DNA of 64,000 bases, taken from Neodiprion pinetum (taxonomy: Eukaryota; Arthropoda; Insecta; Hymenoptera; Diprionidae). A program made the position numbers and the translations under genes. This document shows, one piece after another, positions 27,001 through 42,000 of the stretch; the stretch's first letter is position 1, and each line of letters starts with the position of its first letter. The DNA lies in NCBI RefSeq assembly GCF_021155775.2, contig NC_060237.1, positions 28,052,778-28,116,777 of the forward strand. Direction: 5' to 3'. The notes under the pieces are model-generated. The model saw only the letters and a program-made list of their open reading frames with translations. It did not search any database and was not told the origin of the DNA.

Positions 27001-30000
27001 AGTTCCCAAAAAACAGTAAAACCTGGTCACTACTTTAACATTATTGTACTAGTCTTTCTAATGATCTAACAACGCCAAACCTACAAATTATCGAAATGAG
27101 TGATGACTATAGCCTGCAATGAAAAATGATGTAAAATCTTGCTGCATTTTGATCTAATAAAAAAATTCGCTCCAATTCAAAGAGACCTGGAGTTGAAAAA
27201 GAAAAATAATCAACCAACCCACCCGTTTTTATCCACGTCAATTAACCAGCTCGAGTGGCATTGTACAAAATGAAAGCCTAAACTAATTCGTAAATAAACT
27301 GAATTCGTGTAATTACACCCTAACAATATTACTGATATACTAAACCCTCACATTTCGCAAACATCATAGAACCATATTATATTATATTATATCTAGGTAT
27401 CAACTATCCCTTATACATACTAACTTTATAATTCAATTGCTTTATTAATTATCATAGTTATATTTATTACTCACTACGTTATATTTAATTAGCCCCTTTA
27501 TACAATCGCTTAATGCATTTTGCATGCTTTTAACCTAATGTCCATACCTGTATGTATATGACATAAAAAAAACTAACTGTACATTTATTATCACACAGAT
27601 TCATAGGTATATTTACACTATTATATAGTAGTGAAAAGCACATAGCTACCTAGAGTGCTTCGTAGACCTGGTAATGCTAACCAGATGATTTCAGATTCAG
27701 TTCATTGCCAGTTCATTTGCACATAGGTACACGTGTGCGCGTACATTTGTATATAACCGCCTACCGATACATAGGAATATTATCTGTACACGCGTAGGCG
27801 CATATTCGCGTATTATACGTCGCGACTTTGATCATTTGCATTGTAATGATATGACCTTATAAAAAACATCGATTTCATGCGTCGTTGTACCTCATGTAGG
27901 CAAGGCACGTAGAATTTTCAGAGACGGTGCACTAACTTATGTATAGAAGAATATCTCACTCACCGATCCTTTCTTCTAGGATTCTTTGCTACGTATTACC
28001 TCACCACAATTTTTATACAAGCATTTGATAGATGGTTTATTTTTAACGTATGACGATGATTTTGGGGTGAACGACATATTTTTTTAGTTATTTTTTTTTA
28101 ACCAACAACAAAGCGCTTTGAGTCGACTTTTTGTTAGTGAAAAAAAAAAAAACGAAAAGAAAATTTGGAGCTAGAAAAAAGTAGAACCGTCTGAAAATAA
28201 TATCATTGACTAATATTTTATTGGAATTTGCTCGACGATGAATTCACTGTTGACTGTAATTAAATCATTCACGCATCTGCATTTCCATAGTGTCTCTTCT
28301 AGCTGCTCGCATCAAATTTCAACGAGTCAGTGAATTTTTTACAAACTTATATATATTATTCATTGTGTCTTATCTGACCAATGTCTGGAACAGATATGTA
28401 GAACTTGGAAATAGAATATTGTACCTATCTCTTACCTATTTGGCCAGTTGATGCAAACTAAACATGCTTAAAAATCTTTTGTATCTGCGAAAGACTTATC
28501 TGGTCTTGCTCTTTGTAATCAGCCGAATGTCGACGGAACTATTGCATCGAAGAAACTTGTAATGTATAATTTTATAAGCATAAAAGCGAACAATTCCAAG
28601 AATTATTTTGCCACTATAGAAGCAAGTTCAGGTATCAAATCCGAGATCGAGTTGGTCCAATTGTTAATTTCCTAGTAACAACGGCTGGTGACAACGACTG
28701 AAACCCTTTTGAACCTGGCGTCACCTGTGCAACAGATTTCAACTTTCGCACCGTCTATAAATACCTACATATGATCTATATATATCTTACGTTCTGCATT
28801 ATAAATGCTCATATTTATTCCGTCTGAATCTTCCGTTTCTCTTGTGACAAAGATATGCATGGATTATTATGGACTTCTAAGTTAACTTTGTAACGCTATA
28901 CTCTGTTTAGATAATCTTTTTGACAAACTTCTATATTTATATTTCAATGTACCTGAGAGCCATAAAGTTTTACTTCCAGATCGCTATGCATAGACTATCA
29001 ATCGCATTTACATGGTATCTAGGTAGGTATATGCGTAATTGGGTGTCTACCCTCGGTTTTACACCTGCAAATTTAAGTTTATTCACTCCACAGGCTACAA
29101 ATCTTATACAAGGGATTTCGCGCTGACCCGAGCCTAATTAGATTGCAGATTTTACGGTCGTTACACTGTACTTAACAGTTGACATTTTGACAGTTGACGC
29201 GTCCCCTCACAAAAACCTGTAAACCGGAAAGCCGTTGACATCACTACTTACACCCAATTACACTGAGTTAATCATTAAATTTCGTTCGAGTACTAATATT
29301 TATCTGGACACTGGACAATATAATTTTCCGAATTATAGGTATTTTATAAATATGTTATACCCAGTCAGAAAACTAAACTTGGCTGAATTATTTCTACAAA
29401 CGCATTGTGAGATCTAAATTTTACCGGTGATTGTTTTCTGTTTTGATTAGTATTTGAAAAATCGAGTTGAAACTTATATCCTCGGATGAAAAACTCCTGA
29501 TTATTGACAACCCGACTAGCGATTAACAATTCTATCCTTATCGAATTAATACTTATATTAACTTACAATTAAATTGAAAGACTCCTGACCGACGGCAACC
29601 GGATTAGCAAATTAACAATTCTAACGTTATCGACTAGGCGTCATTTTTCCAACCAATTAGCACTAGTTACTAGTAGGTGCTGCTAGGTGTGATGTCAGGT
29701 GATCAAGCTAGGTAAAAGTTCGAAATTTCGAGTCAGTGAAGTGGAGACTGAGACATCGGTCGGGAGGAAATTCGGCGTTGAAAAATTCACCCCGATTCCG
29801 TGAAATAAAATTGTGATTGTAAAACAACTCCGGTCTAGGGCTAGCTGATCGAAAATTAATGTCGTATATTCCGGGGTGTCGAAGGGTCGCGAACTGCGGT
29901 GATTCATGTTCAGCGATGGGTTATAAAACTCTGTTGTCCCGGAGGGGTAAGCTTTATATAAAATGGAAAAGAAAAAGATCCAAAGTGCCGAAGTAAGAAC

Positions 30001-33000
30001 CGGGAAGGACATCGCGTAACTTCCATCCTCATCGTTCTTGCGAAACCACCGGAACACCGAATTTCCCCATTGTTCTTTACGGTATTACAGAGTACGTAAG
30101 TTGACGCTTGAAACTCTCTAATTAACCTTTAGCTCACAAACAGTAGTTGTTTTTATACTATTATGATGAGAACTCCTAGTTTCAAACCGTGCTTTTCACT
30201 CGGCTCAAGTACCCAACTATAAATTTAGTCATTAATACTACTTGTACATATATAAATTCAACGGCACTGTCCTTTGTAATTAGGTATCTATGCTCTACGC
30301 TAGCCTCGGCATGTAGTATACGATAAGTAATAACTGCTACGACGATTTACGTATAGATGAATTATTATCGTCACATGACGTGAGGTTTTAATACTTCCGG
30401 TCGCTGCATGCTGGTCGTGAATGTTCCATCGATGATAATTATCTTTCTATCTTTATATATTTAGAATAGTACGTGAATAGTTCAAAGCTTAGATGGTATC
30501 TTCTTCATATCTCTTACTATAAACGTATGGGTATTGGTAATAGGAAAGCTAGAATCTTTTGGCTCTGTAGGTACATGCCTATTTCGGTTTAGTTGATAAT
30601 ACTGTGATTATGATATCCAGAGACACCGCTATGGCTTTTACTGCAAATCGCACCAATCAAAAACGAACGAGATCTGGTCGTCCTGTTTCTCCTGACATTT
30701 CGGGATATCACCGCGCTCAAACAGCCCATAGAAACGGACGACACCAAGGGTGGATTATCAAAGTTTGCAAAGCTCGCACGCTCCGTCACCAGGTCCAGAT
30801 CTGTTCTCGTTTCACAGTTCAGCTCGCATCTCCCTGTCCTCAAAGACACAGCACTGCCAACTACAGCCAAGCAATCGCACTTGGCACATGTAAGTGAATC
30901 AAATAATACTTAACAATGACTCTCTCCCGATAAAAAAAAGGAAAAGATACAATCTTGCTAACACTCGCTGTTTGTTTATTTCTTTTCAGATGATGTCCCT
31001 CAGTGGTGACGTCATGCCACAGTATCGCCAAGAAGCTCCCAAAACACCTCCACATATTTTGCTACATTACTGCGCCTTTAAAGCTATCTGGGATTGGATC
31101 ATTCTCTGTCTCACATTCTATACTGCGATCATGGTTCCATACAACGTTGCATTTAAGAACAAAACCAGCGAGGATGTTTCCCTACTGGTTGTCGACAGTA
31201 TAGTTGATGTCATTTTCTTTATTGATATCGTTTTAAATTTTCACACAACATTCGTCGGTGCTGGTGGTGAGGTGGTCTCGGATCCGAAGGTACATATCTT
31301 TTTTTGCCGTCATGTGTTGTGTAAATATCAAATTTTCATCTTTTCGCTGTAGTTAAATGATCCCACAACTTGTCGATTCTTTTCTTGCAAATATTTCTAT
31401 AAATTCGTTTTATGCGTTACGCAGTTAGTATGGTAAGGATTTTGAAAAAAAGCTATCGGAAATGATTGCAATTTGTTTTGTTTATTGTTTAGGTAATACG
31501 GATGAATTATTTGAAGTCATGGTTCATAATAGATTTGCTAAGCTGTTTACCTTACGACGTATTCAACGCGTTTGACCACGACGAAGATGGGATAGGCAGC
31601 TTGTTTTCTGCCCTAAAAGTTGTACGACTCTTGCGATTAGGACGTGTTGTGAGGAAACTTGATCGTTACTTGGAGTACGGAGCAGCAATGCTAATTTTGC
31701 TACTCTGTTTTTACATGCTGGTTGCCCATTGGCTCGCCTGCATTTGGTACGTCACTTTAAGGTGATTTCACACTGTGTACATGTTTCCCGAGTAGTCTAA
31801 AAGGTTGATAACTCATCTATTTATTCTGAACAATAACATTTAACGTATCTAATCATTCTGGTAAATTTACTTTAGTGCATAGCTGAGCTAAATCTAATCA
31901 CTTTAGAATAATTGCTTGGCAAAATTGCTTAAAAAAACGCAATGCTTTTTATATCGTATCAAGTTACATATGACTTGTTCGCTGTTCCAATTGTTTTTAA
32001 TGTATCATACAGCAGTGATTACAGTGGTGACTAGTAATTTTTTTTTAATTCAAACACCGCTGTGTTCGAATTTTGCGAGATGCCTGGTCTATGCAAAGGA
32101 TATTACCTTGATATTATAACTTGATCTTACTCTGCATGGTACATTAACTCATATTTATAATCCAATTTATTATTTTATCAGGTACTACAAAGTATTTGAC
32201 CTTTCAGGCTTGCTTGATTAGTTATTTAGTATTGATCCAATTGTTTAATTTATTATTTTATAACTATTATTTGTATTAGCAAACACAGTGTGATTTCATT
32301 TATAGATTTTATGAATGAGTTGAAAATATGATCACGGCAATATTCATTGCTTGCATCTACAAACTAGATATATGTATATTGAAGCAGTATGTACCATCAA
32401 AAAATTAAATTCGCATTTCGATACATGCTGTTTATTAGTTGCATCAGGACTCTTAAGAAGGTTCAGTAAGAATTCTTCAGCCGATATTCTAAACTCTGTA
32501 TATAAATACAAGATTTGAATAAATCTATGGTACGCTTCATATTTCTTGGTTAATACTTATGGTTTTGATTGCAGGTATTCTATAGGGAGATCCGATGCTG
32601 ATGCTGGTGTGCAATATTCTTGGCTGTGGAAACTGGCTAATGTTACACAGTCACCCTACAGCTATTTGTGGTCAAATGCAAGCGCTACACCAGAATTAAT
32701 AGCTGGTCCCGCGAGACGTACAATGTACGTTACTGCCTTGTACTTCACAATGACCTGCATGACGTCGGTGGGCTTTGGAAATGTCGCAGCAGAAACTGAT
32801 AATGAGAAAATTTTCACCATTTGCATGATGATCATCGCTGGTACGAATGAAACTATTGACGAAAATTAATTATTTCAATGCAGCGTGATCAAATCTGATT
32901 TTCATAACAGTGTTCTGATATTTCCAGCTCTTCTGTATGCTACAATATTTGGGCATGTAACGACCATAATCCAGCAGATGACGTCGGCAACAGCAAAGTA

Positions 33001-36000
33001 TCACGATATGTTAAACAACGTTAGGGAATTCATGAAACTTCATGAGGTACCGAAAGCGCTTAGTGAACGAGTTATGGACTACGTCGTCAGCACGTGGGCC
33101 ATGACCAAAGGGCTTGACACTGATAAGGTTCTTAATTACTGTCCCAAGGATATGAAGGCAGATATTTGCGTTCATTTAAATAGAAAGGTCTTCAACGAAC
33201 ACCCAGCCTTCAGGTAAATAAATACATACCAAGACAATGCCACGATTCAATGTCGCAGGGACAGTTACCTGAAGTGAAAAATTTTTGATGGTAGAAAATT
33301 ACTCTGGCTAATGAAACGTCTGCATTTGTCTTCGCTTTGAGACACGAATTATCCTGAAACTCGTTTCATAAGTAGAGCGTTTGATCCGGGTACAAATGAG
33401 ACAATGGATTGTACATAGCATAATATTTCTAAATCAATTTAAACTATCGGCGAGTAAACGAGAACAAATATTGCCCTAACATAGTACATCAGTCAGAAGA
33501 ACAGCTTGAAGAAAACAAGCTTATAAGTGAGAGAACTCTTAAATGCTTTGTTTTAACAATTTTGAAGAATACTTTTACCTGACCCAACTCTCAAAATCAA
33601 TTTCATTGTTACAACTTAATTTTCAGACTTAACTGAAACCCCAACTTCTACATGATTTCAGTATGCTCTCATCAAAATATTTAGGAAAGTTTTGATTTTT
33701 AAACTGCGAGCATAATAGTACAGCGTCAACCAAATGGTGTTACTTACAGTTAATCTTGCAAACCCTTCTGGTTGCTGCACCTATACATCTTGTTTCAGTT
33801 TAAGGTTTCGTACGTTGCAGACTGGCCTCTGATGGCTGTTTAAGAGCTCTCGCTATGCACTTCACGATGTCACATAGTGCACCAGGGGACCTCTTGTACC
33901 ACACTGGCGAATCCATAGACTCTCTATGCTTCATCGTAACCGGGAGCCTGGAGGTGATACAGGACGACGAGGTAGTCGCGATTCTCGGCAAAGGAGACGT
34001 CTTTGGCGACAGCTTTTGGAAAGATTCTGCCATCGGTCAGAGCGCGGCCAATGTTAGAGCTTTGACGTACTGTGATCTCCACACCATCAAACGTGACAGA
34101 CTGCTGGAGGTCCTCGACTTTTACCAAGCATTCGCAAACTCGTTTGCTCGTAATCTCGTCCTCACCTACAACCTTCGTCATCGGGTAAGTCGAACAATAT
34201 GTCATCTTCACAAATCTTGCGCATAAATAATGACCCCAGGATGCAGGACTTATTTCGATTTCTCAAATATTTTCTGAGGGAATGGATAAAATACATATTA
34301 TACAACGATTTGAATTTTATTTCATTCATTTTAATAATCAAGCTCAACAATATCAAAAGACGGTAATGATCGGCTACAAGTAAATGTTCTTTCTTAAATC
34401 ACCATTATGCCTATTATTGAAGAAAAAAATTTTGTAAAAAAATTTGTGCGTGTGTCATGTCTCATCGGCATGTTTCTTAAGAATGTTAGTTTTTTTCATT
34501 GCAATTGCATTGTTTTTCTTTTCTCGCATATTGCTTTCCCCCTGATATGTTGAGTATTATATGGATTTCATTGTATACAAATCAATTATAATTAACAGTT
34601 ATACCATATTAACGACATGGCAAATCAGGCCGAATTAGTGGAATTAGTTAACACCAAGCAAACAGACTTCTCAAAGAAAAATTAACTATATTTTATTTTA
34701 TAATACAGTAACAGACAGTATAGTAACAATACATTAAAAAAAGTTTTTAAACCTCTTAAAGATTGAAATTGAGAATAGATTAAACATATTACAGTCGAAA
34801 GCAGATATCCATAACAATGACATAAAGTTATATAAAATGTTAAATTCGCACTTAAAGCTATAAACAGTCTATATTTCTAAAACAGTGACTTAATATGTAT
34901 ATTTACACAAAAATCCTTGTAACCGAACACGCACAATAATTTAAAGTCGTTAAATCACATTCAAGTGTTAAAAAACAAACGTACTGGAAAATGTACAATA
35001 ATGTTAATCCTCATCGACTTCTGGATTCCATTACTTATCTCATATTGAATTAGGCCATTGAGGTATTGCATGTATTCTTTATATATTGCAACAGAGATAA
35101 AATGATCTCACATTCTTTGGCATTACTCACTAATTATTTCTAAAAATGAAAAGATCAAAATTGATATATCTTGCTTAATTTACTTTGTAAATTATGGTAA
35201 TTTATATTACTCGAATAATAGGAGTGTGCAGTTTCGTAAATAGCCAGAATTATTATTTCAGTTATTTTCGTTCTTATCATAGTCTGAGATCTTAGTTAAC
35301 AAAATTACCGCTCTTATCCCGTTTCTTATCTCTAAGTCCCTCGCTATGTAAAGTTCGCCCAGCTAATTCCAGGATAACTTTGGCTGCGGGATCTTGATCC
35401 AATATTGAATCACCCCTCTCATTTTCATCTGTCTCAGGCAATGGCCCAACGCCCCAAACTTCACAATGTTTAATTGTGAAATTTTCTGACCCACTGAGTT
35501 GTGAATAATTCTGAAAAGTTGTACAAGAAACACTAGATTTTCCCGTACCATATTCACAATCCAACCAAAGTCCAGGATAGTTGAATTGGCCACCCATTAG
35601 TAAACCATTAGGCATGGTTTGCTGATGCAAATTCAAGTACTGATAATGATTGTTATATCCTGTTGCTGAAAACGTCATTATCTTTGGTTCGAGTTTAAAA
35701 AGATAACAACTGTCATTGCCAGTAAAATTCGGACTCAGAGACCAATTATCCGGCGCAAATCCTCCAAATACATGATTTTCCGTGTCTTGTATTATGAGCA
35801 GTGTTGCGCCTTGCATAGAAATTCGACCTAACATGGTGGAGAATGATTCCCCGTGTATCTGGCTTGAGAATAAAAATCGCCATTCGTTTCTCAACTCATG
35901 CGGAAGACTTAGATTCAAAAATAAAACATCGCTAAGTCCCAGGATGCTTGGAAAATGAGGTATATTTTCCAAGCCTCTGCAAACGGGCATCAAATTAAGG

Positions 36001-39000
36001 TCATTGATTTTTAAGCTAGTATTCTTATCCCCCTTTTTTTGCGATATGAGAAACAAATTTTTGAAAACGTGTGATTGGATTGATTTGAAATTAGCTGCCT
36101 GAGAGAACCAGTTCTCCAGTTCATCAGACGTTATGATATCTTCGTTATTTCCCAAACCTTCGCAAAGACTTTGAGAGTAGAGATTTATCCTTCGAGTATT
36201 TATTGCGCAGCCGATCAAACTCCAGCTGTTATAATGAGGGTTACCACTATTCTTCTGTAATCTCAAATACGAATTTACCGTCGCCTCGACGTACTGGAGA
36301 AAGCAAGCCTTAGGTATTTCATACTTTTGTTCATTCTCCGAAAATCCTTTGAATATCAATGTCGCACGCTCGTCGGCGCTACCTCTAACTGCAAAGACAT
36401 AAAGCCGACCAAAATTCTCCCCATTTATCGCGGACAATTTTTTTCCCGGTTCATGGCACAAAAATTTTACAACAAACTGCAGCAAATAATCATCCAGATG
36501 TGTCGACCAGTGCTTAAAAACATCCTCTCTTTTTATCGATCCAGAACTTCTTGACATTGATTTAAATAAATTCTCTACCAAGCTCTGCTCCTCCGCTGAT
36601 AGAATATTTCCCGACTGAGACGACCGACTGGTTCCGTGACCCATCTGCAAAGTTTAAAGAACATTTCTATGTGCGAAGATCAGTTTCAATCTTATATTAA
36701 ATAACGTATGAATTTAGGGTTATCCCCAAATTCTGTTTATTTAAAAAAATTTAACAGATCTAAGACTAGGTAAATTTCTTCTTCAACAGTTGGGCAATTA
36801 AAACTGGCCGGCTTAAAGAGTAATACAAGAATTAGCGAACCTTTTCGTCGACCCTCGCGAATCCGTGAAAAAATTCAACTAGCACGAAACTTGGCAGTCT
36901 TGAATGAAACCGAATTGTTGCTTTGTTTATTTTAACAAACAATGGTATGGGCGATCAGCTGACACATCACATGGTTACTTTATGTCAAAGTAAACGTGAA
37001 TACGGTCGTTTCACTGAAACCACTAATGTCAAGATAAATAAATCCTTTGAGGTTATAACCCGGATTCGCGAACTATTGACTGCCGACAATGCGCATGACC
37101 GCAGGTCATCGCCTCACCGCTTCTAGCCAATTTTGGTCTGCGAAGCTCCTCAAGGCTCCCGGCTAATAAATAATTAAACGAGAGCAAAAGCAGCCCCCAT
37201 ACTTGATACGTGATGATCGACCGATACCAGATACTTTGTTCGTTTAATTTTATCTCGATCGCCGCCTCTTGTCAGTTGACTTGACGCGTCGGCGATAACT
37301 TACATTTTTCGGCTATTATCGGATATCACAATAAACCTAACGAATCAATCAATTAAAATTCGTTAGTCACGATACACCGGTGTATCAGCGATTACCGAAA
37401 ATAATCGTCAGTCTTCATCCACGATTACGATAGAAATGATGAATGATCGTAATTTATATACAATAATGCATATCAAACTGATAAAACCTATTTGAAATTT
37501 ATCTTGGTAACACATCGGTTTCACTTCCCCAAGAATTATATTTACCTCGATTTATTACAAACATTCTTAATTTCAGAGTACAAGTCTTTCAATGTGATGT
37601 CACGCTCCTAATCATTGGGTTTAATTTGGTTCACATCATTCTCAGATTTTCACTTGATGGCCAAATACATTGAGTTTCTTTGATACTATCAGAGGTTCGA
37701 TAAGATCTGTCCGACACAATATAATCGCAATTGAGCCAAAAATCTTTGTATTTTCCGCTATGTAAATATCACAAATTAATGTTTTATGATTTTAGCTGAT
37801 CTTCCGAAAGGTGGCTGATGTACGACGTGAGAAAGAACTCGCTGAACGTAGGAAAAATGAACCGCAGTTGGACCAAACACAAGATCATCTTGTTCGAAAG
37901 ATTTTTTCAAGGTGAGACGCTCAATGATTGATTTATAGCAAGTCTATTTAACTCTACATGTACATCTTGTAATGTTTAATATTATATCACTTGTCTGATT
38001 GGAAACTAAACTGGTAAATGCATAACATATGGTATAATCACGTCGTTCATTCTCCTCAAATTAATGACAATGATACATAATACACAAGCCTATCATGTCC
38101 GAAATTATATTACACCATTAATCCTGAAAGCTCGCCTACCAAATTAATTTTATCCCATAATACATACATGTAATATTTAGTATTCCTTTTGCAGTCTCAA
38201 AACTGATGACAGTAAAATAAGTTTCTCCACACTCTAAATTCGGTAAAAAATTATTAACTCTACCATTAAAAAAGGAATGACGAATATCATTTATCAAATC
38301 CACTTTCAGTTTCTTAGTATTGTCACAAAATTTGTGACACAACTCATTCCCAGTAGTTAGTCTTGTTATACATTCATCAAATTGTGTAGGTATAAATACA
38401 TATTTAAATTGGACAAAACAGTGCTAAAACAATCTGGTCGTTGTACTTGAATGAAAATTCCGTATAACATGTGTTGAATTACTGTGACAATTATTTTACA
38501 GAGAACAATGTTCTAAATCGTAACTTACTAAAGAAATCATAAGTTTGTAGCGTAAGTTTGAACATCTCGTCATTGGCATGACATATGTAAAACACGTGGG
38601 TATTTCTTTATGTGATTGTCGATTGTTGCGCTGGCCCTGAAAAGATTCAAGACGGATGGAGAACCCCTAATGACAAAGATGGTGACCTGTCATCATCAGG
38701 ATTCAGACGAGGAGCTCACTGTCAACGTTCTACCACCATGGCCCAGTTTTAGGCAATTTCATTTATTAATTTCCATTTTTCCCATTCTTATATAATACTA
38801 TATTCCGTTATCGTAATTCAATATTTCGTTTTTCAATATTACCATTATCATTATTATTATTATTACTGTCACTATCATTATTATCATTATTACTGCATTA
38901 GTGTCTTTGGTTCTAATCAATGAAATTTATTATCAATGACTGGCTTATCTCATTTCTAGAATTGAAACCTTTTTTAAAATAAAGTAATGCATTTCTTGAT

Positions 39001-42000
39001 GAAATTTATCTTTTAATCGATTTCCCTAAAAATTCCTGACTAATACACAGATGCACTTGCATATTTCTTGTTTAAGTATTATGAACATATAGAAGAACAC
39101 AGTGTGACTTCAGAATAAAACATTTAAGCTGTAAAGTACTGAATATTTTCATCTAAAGAATCTTTTAAACATCATTCCACTGTGTGAAAAATTGATAATG
39201 AAGTATATCCTATTCATTTTGCAAATATTTTTGCATTGCTGATCGAATATCTATCATTGCTTTGAAGTTTGGATGGTTTGTTATAAAAGATAGAATATTG
39301 TTTATCAAGAATCAAGACCTTGTTCCCATCTTATGTTAAATCCGGAATCCCTTTATACTGTCGACAGTATAGCTGCACAGTATTCATTATCAATACTTGT
39401 AATTATAGACTCAATTAATCCTGTATTTAGGATAAGGTGGAAACTGTTAATACTCATTCGAATGCTAGACTGCTGTACAATATGCCTTAGAGATTATGAG
39501 ATCGTTTTTATTTTAACAGTACAACAGGGCCACAGTAAAATATGAAATCTTCAACATTGGTTCAAACGATTCTTACATACATATATAGGAATGAACTCTC
39601 CAACTTATTTGTTGAAGCTCGTTAAATTGGTTAACGTATCAGAAGTTTCATCACTTGTCTATAGATTCCTTGGTTTTTGCGAACAATTATCCAGTAGCAA
39701 ACAAAACGAATATTCAATACACAACTGAAACTTATACTGTAGCTGAATAGAAAGCTCACAATAGAAAACCACTACCTTTTTCTCTGTATAACGATTAGAT
39801 ATTCACCCTGCAAAATACATAGCTGATATTAACTGCAACCATCCACAATAGTGAAATATAGTAGCTATAGACTTTTTGATGATATGAATAGAACTCAATA
39901 TTAAAGTCGGTGTAATTGAGTGATGACCGATACTTTGAATTTATACCGATTACCTATAACCGTTGTTATACTGTATAGATTTTCATACATCGTTACAAAT
40001 TGTTTTAACACAGTTTTAAACAGAATCATCACGAGAATTATTTTCAGGTTATTTTTCAGGGTTCATAAATCGCAAATACGAAGTGTTTATAAAATTCAAA
40101 TTAAACGATATAACATACTCTAAAAATAACGTTGACTCTTTGTCTGAAACACATCTGAACACATGTATTTTGTTTTAAAATTATTAGTAACATATTAAAA
40201 GTAGCTGAATTAATCAAACGAATGATTAAGTATTATTCAAAATGTGAATAATTTTTTTAGTGGCAAGTAATGAAGAAAAGGCTTTTTTAAGATCTTAAAT
40301 GATGAAAGTATTGGGATATACTTTCTGGGACACAAGCGGCTTGTTCCATGCTTTTAACTAACAAACACAATGGAATGCATGTGACAGACACCCTCTAGGA
40401 TTCAACTTTCTCTTTTCTACTGATATTTTGATGAATAACTGCAGATATATTTGTACTATAATCATCACTAAATAGAGCTGTTCCGAGAACTGACATTGTT
40501 ACTAATTTTTAGTAATTGAACTAGAGATTGCTATGCGAAATATCAAGTGTTAAGGTGCATCGGCAGTCTTTGTATACTTAGAAGCTACCAGTACTCAATT
40601 ATATTATTCATCATTACCGGATTTAAGAAATGCACAAAAATCGTTACCTGATCGTTGATTTGTTGTCTCAAGAAGCATGATTTGGTCTGCAAATGGAACA
40701 CGATTCGCTACCGTCCCTAAAGAAAGTGTACTATTTAATCTAAAAATAACTGCATGACCCGGAAGCTTTAAATTTTTTGGTAAACAAGGCAGCAGCTCTG
40801 TATAGTATAATGATAAATCAAATGAACAATCCTGTACTTTCATACACACATATATATATATATATATACTATAATTTTTAACCCTGTAGGCACCTTGTAG
40901 GTTGCTCGTGAACACCGCTGGAGCTGTACCCTAGCCTTGTAGCTTTGTATCGAAAAAAAATTTACGGTACTTCTTAAATACGTTTGTATTTTTATTATTT
41001 GCTATTTCTAGCTTCGTAAATCTTATTAACAGAATCCTTTGTGTGTTTTGGTACAGGTTCCGCCGAGAGAGACATAACACAGATGTTGAAAAAGCGGACA
41101 ACAAAGAAAATAAGGATGGGGAATCTTTGCATTCCAGAAAAATGTCGTCGAGTGATGAGAACAATGCTAATCGTACACGACCTAGCAAGTGGGGCCGTTT
41201 ACTAGGCAGTTCTAGTCTAGACTCTAGTAATGAAACAGGCATGAATGATACTTTCAAACGTTCTCTAAGCGCCAGAGATTCAAGACCTAGCTCAAGTGCA
41301 AGTACTAATAAAGTTTTCCCAAAGCTAGCTAAGCTAGGGAGTACTGGTGCAACTATCGAGGAAGTCAGTGATACGGAAAATTTGAAAGAATCAACACATG
41401 TACAAAATTTAAGTGCAGATTCAAAACAATTAAGTCTCAGAAGACTGGAAAGTTATGACGGAGGTCTGATATCACAACCGCATAATGACAGGGAGATTTT
41501 ATCTGCTGTTTTAGAAGTTAAGGTTGATTTAAAGTTGGAAGTTCAAAAGGTTAATCAGAGATTAGCAAAGATAGAAGACATGTTACAGACTCTGATGAAT
41601 CGCGTCTCTGTTAGTAGCACACCAATGACTGTAGTTCCTGCGCATAATCAAAATAATTCTACATCGACTCATTTGCAGAGCGTCAGTTCTGCAACACAAG
41701 GAGATAGTACAGAACAAAAGTCTGTAGATTCTAACAAAGAGCAATCGTGCGATCGTTTCAAATTTCAAGAATATACGCAATCGCATTCTGATCGTTCTAA
41801 AGAAGTTTCAGATAGACTTATGAGCTGTCCTAGTGAATATAAAGCCCCTAAAGAAGTTAGCAAAGAGTTGTTCGAACGTTTAGCCCAGGCCTCAACCTCT
41901 CGGGATGACGTGAATCCTTTGGGACCATTAATTTTGAGAAAACGTAGGAGCAAATCGCGAAATAAAGGTGCAGCTCCTCAAGCCCCTCTAGCTACGCAGC

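Larger units (their letters stand above)
21742..30620 (+). other. eag intron 3 (8.9 kb)
   Basis: It separates the end of the PAS core from the segment starting KTPLWLLLQIAP. It is bounded by GTAAGTG and a weak-pyrimidine acceptor TATCCAG. In Drosophila an extra segment of roughly 17 residues can lie at this junction; I did not find an equivalent exon here. The intron contains a short inverted repeat (25654-25760) and a diverged direct repeat (29466-29640), and is AT-rich in its 3' half. Confidence 0.75.

Noticed and set aside
40931..41257. 108-codon minus-strand frame over the start of eag exon 11
   Set aside because: It is the antisense shadow of the well-supported eag coding exon.
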